From Halopenitus sp041821145 (lineage in GTDB: Archaea > Halobacteriota > Halobacteria > Halobacteriales > Haloferacaceae), in contig NZ_JBGUBC010000020.1 of the NCBI RefSeq assembly GCF_041821145.1, positions 1 to 50,069 of the forward strand: 50,069 nucleotides of DNA, given 5' to 3'. Below the pieces are notes generated by a model. The model worked only from the letters and a program-made list of their open reading frames with translations. It searched no databases and had not been told where the DNA came from. The translations under genes and the position numbers were made by a program. Position 1 is the first letter of the stretch. Each line of letters begins with the position of its first letter. This document shows, one piece after another, positions 11,201 to 19,329 of this stretch.

Positions 11201-11463
11201 TCTTCGACAATCCATTGCCGTTCCGCGACGGAGACGTGCGTCGTCGGCCCCTCGTATGTGTCGCCCTCGTACAAGTCATCGACAAGCGTCCGAAATCGTT
11301 CACACCGAAGTTCGATAGGAGAACCGTACAGACCCCACTGGTCAGCAACGACCTCATCATCCACGGTCGGTGGTTGGATATACAGGACTGACTGCGGCGA
11401 CTCCGAGGATCGATCACTAGCCCACTGAAGAGCGGCGGATCGACCACGAGAGGGTGTCGACAT
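8230..11463 (-). CDS. AddB-like nuclease subunit with Fe-S cysteines
   Basis: A 1,077-residue protein read as the AddB partner of the following AddA-like gene, which it overlaps by 4 bp. The C-terminal RecB-type nuclease shows GTYVHDVFEQF, then KIDRLDI and GMDYKTG (catalytic D and K), and QLSAYL. It is bracketed by four cysteines in the AddB iron-sulfur pattern: one in YADCGFKYYLKY before the nuclease, and three in CEYCSYRDAC near the C-terminus. The N-terminal half resembles an inactivated UvrD-like helicase fold; where Walker A would sit there is only PSRGRSAAL, with no GKT/S, so ATP hydrolysis by this subunit is doubtful. In-frame starts also exist at 11,472, 11,481 and 11,505 (GTG); the ATG at 11,463 is chosen because PSRGRS follows at once. 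The spacer to herA is about 130 bp, so a separate promoter for addBA is possible. Confidence 0.82.
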   Translation of the reverse strand: MSTPSRGRSAALQWASDRSSESPQSVLYIQPPTVDDEVVADQWGLYGSPIELRCERFRTLVDDLYEGDTYEGPTTHVSVAERQWIVEEALDRIDNSDHPLYSEDAPSVGLIEQTEELLTLLEFAGAITSTEVEQRLIREGIPEHGQSLSRFVELIQEVRADGFEDTKTFRSERFRHVLEAGKPLLESELPTTDVVVVGSFQTLSPQERDVVGLLADTFDTSVVLTRVTDRDEVAGADDAIRRLARWYEDLGFTRGESITAESSSREIAAASLYQHDDGASHPVSIGSSVSLETYATVQNEIRGIARSVRSLIGSGVDPSTIAVAPFDDGTYNDRLGDALRDADVPVSIRSSRSFFATATGKLFEAAIDLGSEPNRQAPLVRLLSNPLVAPERCETIRAVLRNADLLESTRVATLTTHVDADAEALIRDVVTACERFVNALDVDAERQALFDVLDVPTTDDGIRLTEAVSLSRHVREREQQAIENAIEVCASLTARREATEQGSGEEPDIEAVRRALEQVSVETSIGRRTDSVRVCSPVEAVANPIEYVFVPGLTTEHTPSPPRRLAFARPINDAHPEFEAADPIAGTRYAFAQFVASDANVTFSAPERNPNGDPYVLADPVLELERVTGLEADRVDGRAEPATHADVHRSLATAIDTGALAPPEIASNADTYDVAVEGTNAPDRLAAGVTVASARAKDEVGDYDGHVDPEVVDALQGAESSYSPSRLETYADCGFKYYLKYGLGIEPDEEITLELNAMNAGTYVHDVFEQFYREWCSHGHEGVTEDTLEDAEAVLYEVAADRLAELDARETVFHDTWVAALFNGLDVPENRYGDADAAPGLFKRFLDTEVELAPRDATPTYFEAHVGLTPEENGPEVISDDPVPVPGTDVTIRGKIDRLDITSDGGLVGMDYKTGSTPSERDTIDGHAFQLSAYLLMAENALDGDPIGASYYQVSPTSSISPHDGTIGGEEDAAHAYWGKDDPEPLRRYRSLTFDTRGEFSEFLHETVPDRIDRISTAVENGSFHPTVLDPDTAGCEYCSYRDACDVRHHRRHAIHDNLTDANTPQYAPGLDAEGTQ

Positions 11464-11590
11464 AGAAAACATCCGGCGCATCGTTATGCTGTTATCCTCA
11501 CGCAACTACCACGTCAAACTTGCGTTGCACAAAACTGATCCAGATGCCTCGTACGCCTGCGCATACGTCTCTATCAATTCGGAGCCCTAC

Positions 11591-13252
11591 TTATAGGGCC
11601 GTTTCGTCCACGTCTTCCTCCTCGTCGTCGTAGGCGTTGACGACGCTCCGATTCTGTTCTTCGTTGTGTGTATCCCAGCTTGTGCGCCACTCAGACGTTA
11701 CATCGGGACTTTCTGCGCCGTGTTTGGTGTGGCGATACCGGATACGTGTCAATACCGGGGTGTTCATTGCGTCGCCGGAAATGACTGCTTGACCAGGGGT
11801 TAGTCCGGGAAGTTCGTCGAGAACGTCTTGGCCAGCGCTTTCGACGGACTGTTGGATGGCTTGCTGGTCGTTCGGGTTCTGGATCTGCATAATGATTTGA
11901 GTGCCGCACTGGGAGAGGACGTCGGCGTCGAGTTTCGATGGGCGTTGGGAGATGATACCGACGCCGAATCCGAACTTCCGGCCTTCGGAGAGGATCGTTC
12001 GGAGTATGCCGAGTGACCGTGCGCTTCCGTCTGGAGCGAAGCGGTGACCTTCTTCGAGTAGCGTAAACAGCGGGAAGTCAAGCCGATCGTCGTCCCCTCG
12101 CATCGCTTTCTCGCGTGCCTCGTACAGTTTCCTGAGAAGCGCGGCGGCGAGCATCTGCTGATCGTCTTTTGACAACTGATTGAGTTTGAGTACGGTCACC
12201 TGTCCCGGCGCGACGAGATCGGTTAGATCCTCGCGGGCGGCGCGAACGAACAGGTCTCGATCGAGTGCGCGCTGAATCCGCCACTCCAGTGCTTCCGCGG
12301 TATCACTCTTCTCGCCATCCTCCTCGTAGCATCTCTGGACGAGGTCGTGAGCGCTGATGTCGTTTGTTTCTTGCTGGAGTTTGCGCCAGGCCTTTTGCAG
12401 GACGTACTTCATTTTGTCACTCGGGCCGTCCAGAAGTGCGAGGAGGTCGCCGTAGTTGAGGTCAGGAATGGCGATGGAGATCTCGTCCGGTTGAACAATA
12501 TTGACCTCCGGGGTGTAGTCGCCCTCGCTGAACACGTTGGAGTTCTTGGGTTTCCGCATATCGGCGAGCGTGTCATATTCGCCGTGCGGATCGAAGACGA
12601 GCATCGCGGCGCGGGAGGACGGCCGCATCATTTCTTCCATAATGACGCTAGCCGTGTAGGATTTCCCGCTACCTGTCGACGCGAGGATAGCGAGGTGGGT
12701 CGAGGCGAACTCGTCGATGGGGAGGAAAACGTTCGTATCGCGTGCCGGCCGGTTGAGCAGCCAGCCGACGTGGGCGACGCCGGCATCGCTTTTCCAGTCC
12801 GCGTTCGGGAGGACGCCTTCGAGGAAAGCGTTGTTGGCGAGGTGAACACGTGACCCGGCATCGGGGAGTGACCGCGGGTTCGTGAATGTCCCCATATCGT
12901 CGTCGAAGTACCCGATGATGCGTGCAGTCACGCGGTTGATTTCGACATCACCGGTAGGGACGCCGAGGGCGTCGGCGACTGCGTCGGAATCAACGCCCGG
13001 GTTGGCCAGAAAGTCACCAGGGAGACCGCGTTCCTGTTCGGTGTTCGTGACGCGGGCGAGAACGTCTTGGTGTTCGCCTTCGACGGTGGTATCGTATACG
13101 ATGAACTCGCCCGTGCGGACATCGATGTCGTTCGGAGCGATGAACTGGAATTCGTCTGCGGAATCACCGGGTTGTTCAACAGTCCCAACAACCGTGTCCG
13201 ATGCAGCAGGGGCGTCCCGATTCTTCGGCGGAACGGGGAGGTCATTGCTCAT
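11591..13252 (-). CDS. herA: HerA-type hexameric DNA translocase/helicase
   Basis: HerA is an FtsK-like ATPase ring that pairs with the NurA nuclease to resect DNA ends. This 553-residue protein has the expected order: an N-terminal HAS-barrel (about 20-135, beginning VGTVEQPGDSADEFQF), then the RecA-like core with Walker A ASTGSGKS (K197) and Walker B FTLLEEGHRFAP near 395-405, and an arginine-finger-like ISQRPSKLD segment. The length fits archaeal HerA (about 500-600). Its start codon overlaps the stop of the preceding HAS-barrel-like gene by 4 bp, and nurA lies just upstream of that, so the proteins should be made together. Haloarchaea usually carry a chromosomal HerA as well; this is probably an island-specific paralog. 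Confidence 0.92.
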   Translation of the reverse strand: MSNDLPVPPKNRDAPAASDTVVGTVEQPGDSADEFQFIAPNDIDVRTGEFIVYDTTVEGEHQDVLARVTNTEQERGLPGDFLANPGVDSDAVADALGVPTGDVEINRVTARIIGYFDDDMGTFTNPRSLPDAGSRVHLANNAFLEGVLPNADWKSDAGVAHVGWLLNRPARDTNVFLPIDEFASTHLAILASTGSGKSYTASVIMEEMMRPSSRAAMLVFDPHGEYDTLADMRKPKNSNVFSEGDYTPEVNIVQPDEISIAIPDLNYGDLLALLDGPSDKMKYVLQKAWRKLQQETNDISAHDLVQRCYEEDGEKSDTAEALEWRIQRALDRDLFVRAAREDLTDLVAPGQVTVLKLNQLSKDDQQMLAAALLRKLYEAREKAMRGDDDRLDFPLFTLLEEGHRFAPDGSARSLGILRTILSEGRKFGFGVGIISQRPSKLDADVLSQCGTQIIMQIQNPNDQQAIQQSVESAGQDVLDELPGLTPGQAVISGDAMNTPVLTRIRYRHTKHGAESPDVTSEWRTSWDTHNEEQNRSVVNAYDDEEEDVDETAL

Positions 13253-13920
13253 CGAACCACCCCGCGGTCGCTGCTCGTCTCCCAGCGGACTTTCTGCTCG
13301 ATGACGTTCAGAAGTTCCTCGTCAGCGGAGCTACCGTCGCGGAGCCGGTCGAGGAGCGCGAGCGTCACCTCGGCTCCGAACCGGTCGGCCGTGGAGATTA
13401 GCCGGTCGTAGTACTGTACTCGAAGAGCACCCTCGGGGAAGTGGAACTGTTCAAAGCCTGCTCGCGGGAGCTTGAGGATCGAGTCGTCTATTTCGAGCGT
13501 CCACGGCGGCATTTCCTGGGTGACATCCGTAAAGTTCGACCCATCTGAGGTGGGTTCAAGGTTGGCGTATCCGAGGAATGCAACGCCGAGGAGCGTGCGT
13601 TTTTCATCGACGTATCCCGGGACGAACAGCTCCTGATCCGGGTTCGAGAGGCGCGGGCCAGCACGTCCTTGATCCGGGTCAACAAGCCGTGAATCGTAGA
13701 CAACGCCAATGAGGGCATACTCGTCCCCGCGAATCGTCGTGGTCGAGTACACCGGCTGCCCGAACTCATAATCCTGCTTTTCGGGCGGTCGTTCGCGCTC
13801 GCGGTCGCGGTACACTTCGATAACGTAGTCCATTTGTGAGTGCGACTCGGCAACCGTGCCGAGCGTGAGATCGTTCCCGGAAATGGCTGGCGTGTCGTCG
13901 GTGGAATCTGAGTGTGTCAT
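13249..13920 (-). CDS. Small HAS-barrel-like protein between nurA and herA, function unknown
   Basis: No confident family was recognised for this acidic 223-residue protein. Its first 130 residues have the feel of the HerA HAS-barrel: a LGTVAES opening, then alternating short strands with a GQPVYSTTTIRGDEYALIGVVYD segment, similar in rhythm to the start of the neighbouring HerA. It has no ATPase motif, no nuclease motif and no membrane segment. The C-terminal part is helical and charged. It sits in the operon with 34 bp to nurA and a 4-bp overlap with herA, so it is probably a component or adaptor of the HerA-NurA complex. The HAS-barrel reading is by eye and uncertain. Confidence 0.65.
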   Translation of the reverse strand: MTHSDSTDDTPAISGNDLTLGTVAESHSQMDYVIEVYRDRERERPPEKQDYEFGQPVYSTTTIRGDEYALIGVVYDSRLVDPDQGRAGPRLSNPDQELFVPGYVDEKRTLLGVAFLGYANLEPTSDGSNFTDVTQEMPPWTLEIDDSILKLPRAGFEQFHFPEGALRVQYYDRLISTADRFGAEVTLALLDRLRDGSSADEELLNVIEQKVRWETSSDRGVVR

Positions 13921-13954
13921 GGTGATGTGTTGATGGTGGTGGATGCGGCTTCGG

Positions 13955-15187
13955 TCAGCGGCGTCGCCGCTGTTTGCTCAGGGTCTTCGCGTCCCACTCG
14001 ATGGGGAGCCCTTCTTCCTCGGCGAAGTTCTGGACGAGGGCGAGAAACCGGCGCTCCGCGTTGGAATCCAAGACGGCGTTTGCGTCCGCCTGCTGGATGA
14101 TTTCCGGATAGCCGCGACCGACACCGGCTTCGGCCCGCACGACGTCAACGACGTAGTCGACGAGTCCTTCGCGGAGGATCCAGCCGGGGAATTCTAGATA
14201 ATCCATCGCATTCCCGTCCGGGATGTCGAGGTATGTGAACAGGACATCAGTGGTGAACTCGTGAGTTGCGCCTTGGTAGCTGGCTTCCATCGCGTCGATG
14301 GTGCCATCTTGCCGGTGAATAAAGAGCTGAGACCGGTCGCCCCAGTTGGTCGTGAACGCGTCGAGGATGCGGGAATCCGCAACGAACGGTTCATCGCTTA
14401 GGCGGTCCCGGTACGTTCGACGAAGGAGTTTAGCGATGTTGGTTCGCGTGCTTCCGGCGGAGTACCCGACGACTGGGATACCGTAATGGTCGCTCGCTGC
14501 GAGTACGCGGGCCATTGTACGGCGGTACTGCTCGTCGCGCACGTCGGGCGCGTACGTGTTGGCGAACGTGGGAACGAGCGGCCCATCGTATAGAACGACC
14601 GGCGGCGGATCGAGTTCCGCAAAGCGCTCGATGCACTCGATCACTGTCTCTCCTTCGTCGCGGTAACGTTCGTGCCCGGGTGCTTGCCCGTCCGGGTACC
14701 GGAGCCCGTCTTCGCTGTCTGAGGATGTCGTGACTGCGATCGGCCCGAGGATCCGCGTGTTAACACCTTCATCGTAGTCGCCGTTCTCGTGGTGGTGGTT
14801 CGCCATCCACGCGACTTGCACGAGACCGAGCGGAACGGTGAACTCATTCGTCGGACCGAGTTCCGACCCGTCGGCCGCAACCGTCGTCACTCCTTTTAAG
14901 ACGTCTTTCGCGTACTCGTTGACCTCCTCGTGATTGTCCCACGACGCCGATTGCTCGAACGGAACCACTGGGGTATCGTAGTCGTCCCACTCTCGGCTCG
15001 GGAGCGCACCAGGATAGCGGTCGGGACCGAGTTTTGAGCGGAGCGGATCTGCCTCGTAGTCTTCGAGCGCGTCCCGCAATGCGTCTTGATACTTCACCAC
15101 GGTTTCGGACTCGTCCCGTGCGAACTCTCGAATCTCACCGGTGTGCTCACGGAGCCCATTGAGCGCACGGTCCGGATAGAACGGCAT
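13955..15187 (-). CDS. nurA: NurA-type 5'-3' nuclease
   Basis: NurA is an RNase H-fold, Mn-dependent nuclease that works with HerA, usually in the same operon as Mre11-Rad50 in archaea. This 410-residue protein has the NurA domain signature VAADGSELGP with catalytic D106, followed by a second acidic block VVLYDGPLVPTF at about 197-208 and a conserved-looking C-terminal DVVRAEAGVGRGYPEIIQQAD segment. Its start overlaps the rad50 stop by one base, and it is followed by the HAS-barrel-like gene and herA. Length is in the normal NurA range. It is expected to digest the strand that HerA feeds through its ring. The call rests on the DGS motif plus operon context. Confidence 0.85.
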   Translation of the reverse strand: MPFYPDRALNGLREHTGEIREFARDESETVVKYQDALRDALEDYEADPLRSKLGPDRYPGALPSREWDDYDTPVVPFEQSASWDNHEEVNEYAKDVLKGVTTVAADGSELGPTNEFTVPLGLVQVAWMANHHHENGDYDEGVNTRILGPIAVTTSSDSEDGLRYPDGQAPGHERYRDEGETVIECIERFAELDPPPVVLYDGPLVPTFANTYAPDVRDEQYRRTMARVLAASDHYGIPVVGYSAGSTRTNIAKLLRRTYRDRLSDEPFVADSRILDAFTTNWGDRSQLFIHRQDGTIDAMEASYQGATHEFTTDVLFTYLDIPDGNAMDYLEFPGWILREGLVDYVVDVVRAEAGVGRGYPEIIQQADANAVLDSNAERRFLALVQNFAEEEGLPIEWDAKTLSKQRRRR

Positions 15188-17910
15188 TACTCGGACACCA
15201 CCTTGGTCATCTCCCGGTCCTCGTCTTTGGTCAGTTCGACTGTCCGCTCGGTCATCGATTCGAACGTTCGGTCGTGGCTCACGACAAAGAGCTGGTTCAA
15301 CTCGTCAAGGTCTTCGAGTTGCGCGACGAGGTTCTGTTTCTTCTGTTGGTCAAGGTTCGCAGTCGGCTCGTCAAGGAACGCAACGCCGACGGACGCAAGC
15401 TGTTCGAGGACAGCGAGGCGTACGGACAGCGCTGCGGCCATCTTCTCGCCGCCCGAGAGCGTGTCGAAGGGTTTGTTCTGCCCGCGAACGCGAACGCGAA
15501 GGTTGTACGTCTTGTCCCAGACGAGCGTCTCGGTCGGATTCCCGCGGAGCTGCTGGTAGATCGTGTTCGCGCGATCACCGATCTCGCTCGTGACGAGGTC
15601 ACGGAGATCCTCCGCCCCTTGCTGGAGACTGTTGCGAACCCACCGCGCGAACTCTTGGTCGCGCCGTACTTCCTCGATTTCGGCTTCTAGCGACTGTTTT
15701 CGCTCCCGTTTTTCTTTGAGGTCGTTGAGTCCATCGCGGGCGTCCTGCAAGTCGGACTCTCGGTCTTCCAGTTTACCTTCAGCCTTCGAACGATCGTCAC
15801 GCAACTCTCGAAGGTTACTCTTGACCATGGTGAGACGATCGGGATCGAACTCTGACTGGAGGTCTTCGACTGTCTCTTCGATACCGTCGCGTTTCCCTCG
15901 AAGGGACTCCAATTTCTTGCGCTCTGCTTCGACTTCTTCCTCGCATTCAGGGAGTTCGGCCGCGTCGTCTTCTTTCCGGATATACGTCTCGTGGGCATCT
16001 GCAGTATCTTCGATAATCGCCTCTACATCGCTAATTTCAGTGTCGAGCCCATCGAACTCGGCGAGGTCGTTCTGAACGCGTTGGTGTGCGAGGAGATGCT
16101 CTCCTAAGGTGCGACGCGCATCCTGAAGAGTAGCTTTCGTTTCATCGACATCCGTGGCTTTCGCCTTCGCGGTGTGGTAATCATCGACGACGCCTTCCAG
16201 TTCGTCGCGTTCTGCTTTCTTCTCCGGAAGAGCGTCGAGAGTATCGGTGAGACTCTCACGCTCAGCTTCGAGTTCCTCTCGCTCTGTGCGGAGATCACTG
16301 ATTTCCGTAGTGATACTGTCGAGTTGCTCCTCCAGTTGCGGGATCTGGTCGACCGCCTCCTTGGACTCCCTTGCGGACTCGATGTCCTCATCGAGAGCTG
16401 CGATCTCCGACTCGACTGCCGGAATTTCTGTGTCCGTGATTGCTCCGATGCGACCCTCGTTTTCTTCGATCACGCTCTCGCGGTGCTCGGCGGTAACCGG
16501 CTGATCGCAGGTTGGACACGCAACTTCCGATGCCTCGCCCAACTCGATCTCTCGGAGTTCCTCGTTTTGCTCACGGCACTTTTGACGTTCGTTTTCCAAT
16601 GATTGCTTCTTAGCGACGAGATCCTGCCGTTGCTCCCGTAGTTTTGTGAGACGGTTGGCCTCTTCGCGGCAGCTCTTCGCGTCCTCGATTTCCCCACGGA
16701 GTTCCTCCACGTCGTTCTCTAATCGCCCGGTTTCCTCAGTGATGGCGTTGAGTCGCTCTCCGATCTCCTCAACACGTCCTTCTTTTTTATGCAAATCTTC
16801 GATTTCTGCTTTCAGCGCCTCGTACCGTTCCTTCTTCGGTTCCAGCTCTTCTACGCGGTCGTGTGCTGCTACTGCCTCGCGTTTGTCCTCCTTCAGCCGC
16901 GAGATCTTGTCGCGTACCCGGTCGATATCTCCGTTAAGTTTCGTGAGACGAGAATCGAGTTCGTCGCGCTTCTCACGTTTCTCCTCCAGTTCGCCGAGTC
17001 GCTCTTGAGCCTCCAGATGCTGTTCGTGGTCGTCCTTGACCTCTTCGAGGCGTTCCTTCGCTTTCCGCGCTTTCTCACGTCGATCCTTGGCGTTCGAAAG
17101 GGTCGTCTTCTGTGCGGGGATTTTGTCTTCTTTGAGCCGAGTCCGTTTCTGTCGAGCGTCTTCGAGATCAGTCTGCAGCGATTCGAGATCATCCTTCTCG
17201 TTTTCCAGACCGTCGATTTCGCCGGTCAGTGATTCGACTTTTTCTTGCAGTTCATCAACGCGGTCTTCGTAATTGGCTACGTCGCGTTTGGCCTCTGGAA
17301 GGTCTTCGAGTCGTTCTTCCAGACGTGTAATCTCGTCTTCTAATTCTCCTATCTCGCCCTCGAATTCGTCTTTCAGTCCACTAAGAGACGAGTACGCCTC
17401 ACGGTATCTTTCGATATCGAATAGCGGATCGAACGTATCGATCCGATCAGCCTCGGACTGAGTGAAATCAGAAATGAAATCGGTTTGAGGAACGCCGACA
17501 CTGCGTTCCCAGACGTTCGAGAGATCGTCGGCGGTATCGACGTTGAGTCGGTTACACAGCCAATCTTTAACTTCGCCGCCGGTGTCGAGGCCCAGGAGGT
17601 CGCCGTTCTCATCGAGGACATCGTACTTGGATCGCCCCGCCCAGCGTCGAACAGTATACGTCTGCTCGGTCTCTCGGACTGTGAACGTGACTTCGACGTG
17701 ACCTGAGGATTCGCCATCCCGAACCAACCGGTCTTGGTTCTGGAAGGGATGCGTATCGAAGAGAGCGTACCCGACGGCCTCCTGAATCGTGCTCTTCCCG
17801 GAACCGTTGTCACCGAGAATCGCGGTGACACCGGGACCGATAGTGATCGTCGTCTCGTCCGCGTAACTCTTGATGTTCTCCAGCGTAACCTGATCGATTC
17901 GAATACTCAT
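15187..17910 (-). CDS. rad50: Rad50-like SMC ATPase with zinc hook
   Basis: Rad50 is the coiled-coil ATPase that clamps DNA ends and regulates the Mre11 nuclease. This 907-residue protein begins with an ABC head (IRIDQVTLENIKSYADE) and Walker A GDNGSGKST at about 33-41. Long heptad-rich coiled coils, mostly Glu, Lys and Arg, flank a central zinc hook CPTC at C465-C468. The C-terminal head has the LSGGEK signature, Walker B GVAFLDEPTANLD and the H-loop SHDR. Length fits archaeal Rad50 (about 800-900). It overlaps mre11 by 4 bp and nurA by 1 bp, so translation is coupled on both sides. It is likely a paralog of the core-genome Rad50, dedicated to this island's system. Confidence 0.95.
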   Translation of the reverse strand: MSIRIDQVTLENIKSYADETTITIGPGVTAILGDNGSGKSTIQEAVGYALFDTHPFQNQDRLVRDGESSGHVEVTFTVRETEQTYTVRRWAGRSKYDVLDENGDLLGLDTGGEVKDWLCNRLNVDTADDLSNVWERSVGVPQTDFISDFTQSEADRIDTFDPLFDIERYREAYSSLSGLKDEFEGEIGELEDEITRLEERLEDLPEAKRDVANYEDRVDELQEKVESLTGEIDGLENEKDDLESLQTDLEDARQKRTRLKEDKIPAQKTTLSNAKDRREKARKAKERLEEVKDDHEQHLEAQERLGELEEKREKRDELDSRLTKLNGDIDRVRDKISRLKEDKREAVAAHDRVEELEPKKERYEALKAEIEDLHKKEGRVEEIGERLNAITEETGRLENDVEELRGEIEDAKSCREEANRLTKLREQRQDLVAKKQSLENERQKCREQNEELREIELGEASEVACPTCDQPVTAEHRESVIEENEGRIGAITDTEIPAVESEIAALDEDIESARESKEAVDQIPQLEEQLDSITTEISDLRTEREELEAERESLTDTLDALPEKKAERDELEGVVDDYHTAKAKATDVDETKATLQDARRTLGEHLLAHQRVQNDLAEFDGLDTEISDVEAIIEDTADAHETYIRKEDDAAELPECEEEVEAERKKLESLRGKRDGIEETVEDLQSEFDPDRLTMVKSNLRELRDDRSKAEGKLEDRESDLQDARDGLNDLKEKRERKQSLEAEIEEVRRDQEFARWVRNSLQQGAEDLRDLVTSEIGDRANTIYQQLRGNPTETLVWDKTYNLRVRVRGQNKPFDTLSGGEKMAAALSVRLAVLEQLASVGVAFLDEPTANLDQQKKQNLVAQLEDLDELNQLFVVSHDRTFESMTERTVELTKDEDREMTKVVSE

Positions 17911-19283
17911 TCCGCCACCTCCTCGTCGTCTTCGGCACCTTGGCCATCCGGGAAGAGCTCACGACGCCGTTCTCGAAGAAATTCCGCGACCTCCACAGTG
18001 GACTGGTTATTTTTATTGACGAGCTTTTCCGTCCGATCCAGCGTATCCGCGACGGCGTCCGTTTCGCCACTATACCGGGATTCCCCGGCGAGAGTCGTGA
18101 ACACGCGGTCCTGTAGCGCGTCCGTGTTGACCGTACCGTCGGGATTGAATGCCTCGTTCCGCTCAAGATCCCCGAGGAGTTCCTGCACGGCTTTCCGTTC
18201 GGTGTGGTTCGTCGGTTGCGTGTACAGGGCGTCGAGTTCCTCCTCGATGATGTCAGTCAGTGTCTCAACGTCGAACGTCGCGTGATCGAGCAAGAGTGTC
18301 CCTTCCAAACGGAGGTTGATGAGAGGACGGCGTCGCCCACCGGTACCGTCGCGGTAGATACTACGCCGGCAGGTGTCTTCGACATCAGTGCGTGCATTAG
18401 CCACCTCATCTTCAAACTCAGCGCGGAGGTCTTCGAACGTGCGGAACCCGGAGACATCGAAATTAAGCGTGACGTACGGGCGACGCTTCGACAAGTGGTG
18501 GTCAGCAGTCTCGGTCTGCGTATCGTATATATAATACCCGTGCTCGTCGCTCCACCGACCTTCCTTGATGTTGAACGCTTCGAGGCTCCCAGGGTTGTGA
18601 GCTACAGTCCCACTCTCGTACTGCTTATGAATGTGTCCGAGCGCGATGTAGTCAACGAGATCTTCGAGATCGGTGAGTGCAGAACGTGAGATGTTTGCGC
18701 CTAGATCTGGGACAGCGTCATCGACACCGAAGTGTGCGAGGAGAATCGTCACGTCAGGTTCAACCTCGGTATCGTTCACGGCTTGAATACCGTCTGTGAC
18801 GGCGGGAAGGTCGCGTTCAATATACGCCCCACGGTACTGAAGACCGAAACACCTGACTAACTCTCCATCGCGTTTGAGATCAACGTATCCCCCGCCTCCC
18901 TTACGAGGATCGTCCGTATCGGTCGGAGCAAATGAAGCTCGGTCGGTGGTAAGATCACCAGAGAGGAGGGTGACGAGCCCGCGGTTATTCAGGTACTGGA
19001 GCCAGGTGAGTGAGCGCCTCCGACTCATATTCTCATCGTGATTTCCCGGCGAAACGATGACGGACATCTGCACGTCTTCGAGGATATTCTCCGTTTGCTG
19101 AAGGGTCTCAGGCCGAATGTCTCGTGAGTCGAATAAATCGCCGGGGATCAGTATCGCGTCGGCGTCGTGTTTGCGTGCCTGCGAGAGGAACTTTTGGAAA
19201 GAAAGTCGCGCATCGACCTCTCGCTGTGAGAGTCCGTACTGCCGGTGACCAAGGTGGATATCGGCCGCATGTGCCAAGCGCAT
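17907..19283 (-). CDS. mre11: Mre11-like DNA double-strand-break nuclease
   Basis: First gene of the seven-gene run. The 458-residue protein carries the calcineurin-like phosphoesterase motifs of Mre11 in order: D8-x-H10 in AADIHLGHRQYG, GDLFDSRD, GNHDENMS, LLAHFGVDD and ALGHIHKQYE. These bind two Mn ions and support 3'-5' exonuclease and endonuclease activity. The C-terminal half has the capping-domain type of composition and an acidic tail ending in a run of Glu and Asp. The start ATG at 19,283 gives MRLAHAADIH directly; an upstream in-frame extension to 19,322 would add only 13 non-conserved residues. Upstream on this strand are TATA-like CTATAC and GATACTT elements about 35-50 bp from the ATG, the probable promoter of the cluster. 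Confidence 0.93.
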   Translation of the reverse strand: MRLAHAADIHLGHRQYGLSQREVDARLSFQKFLSQARKHDADAILIPGDLFDSRDIRPETLQQTENILEDVQMSVIVSPGNHDENMSRRRSLTWLQYLNNRGLVTLLSGDLTTDRASFAPTDTDDPRKGGGGYVDLKRDGELVRCFGLQYRGAYIERDLPAVTDGIQAVNDTEVEPDVTILLAHFGVDDAVPDLGANISRSALTDLEDLVDYIALGHIHKQYESGTVAHNPGSLEAFNIKEGRWSDEHGYYIYDTQTETADHHLSKRRPYVTLNFDVSGFRTFEDLRAEFEDEVANARTDVEDTCRRSIYRDGTGGRRRPLINLRLEGTLLLDHATFDVETLTDIIEEELDALYTQPTNHTERKAVQELLGDLERNEAFNPDGTVNTDALQDRVFTTLAGESRYSGETDAVADTLDRTEKLVNKNNQSTVEVAEFLRERRRELFPDGQGAEDDEEVAE

Positions 19284-19329
19284 AGCACTATTCACCCACC
19301 ATCGAGGACCGTTTGCCGGCAAGTATCTT

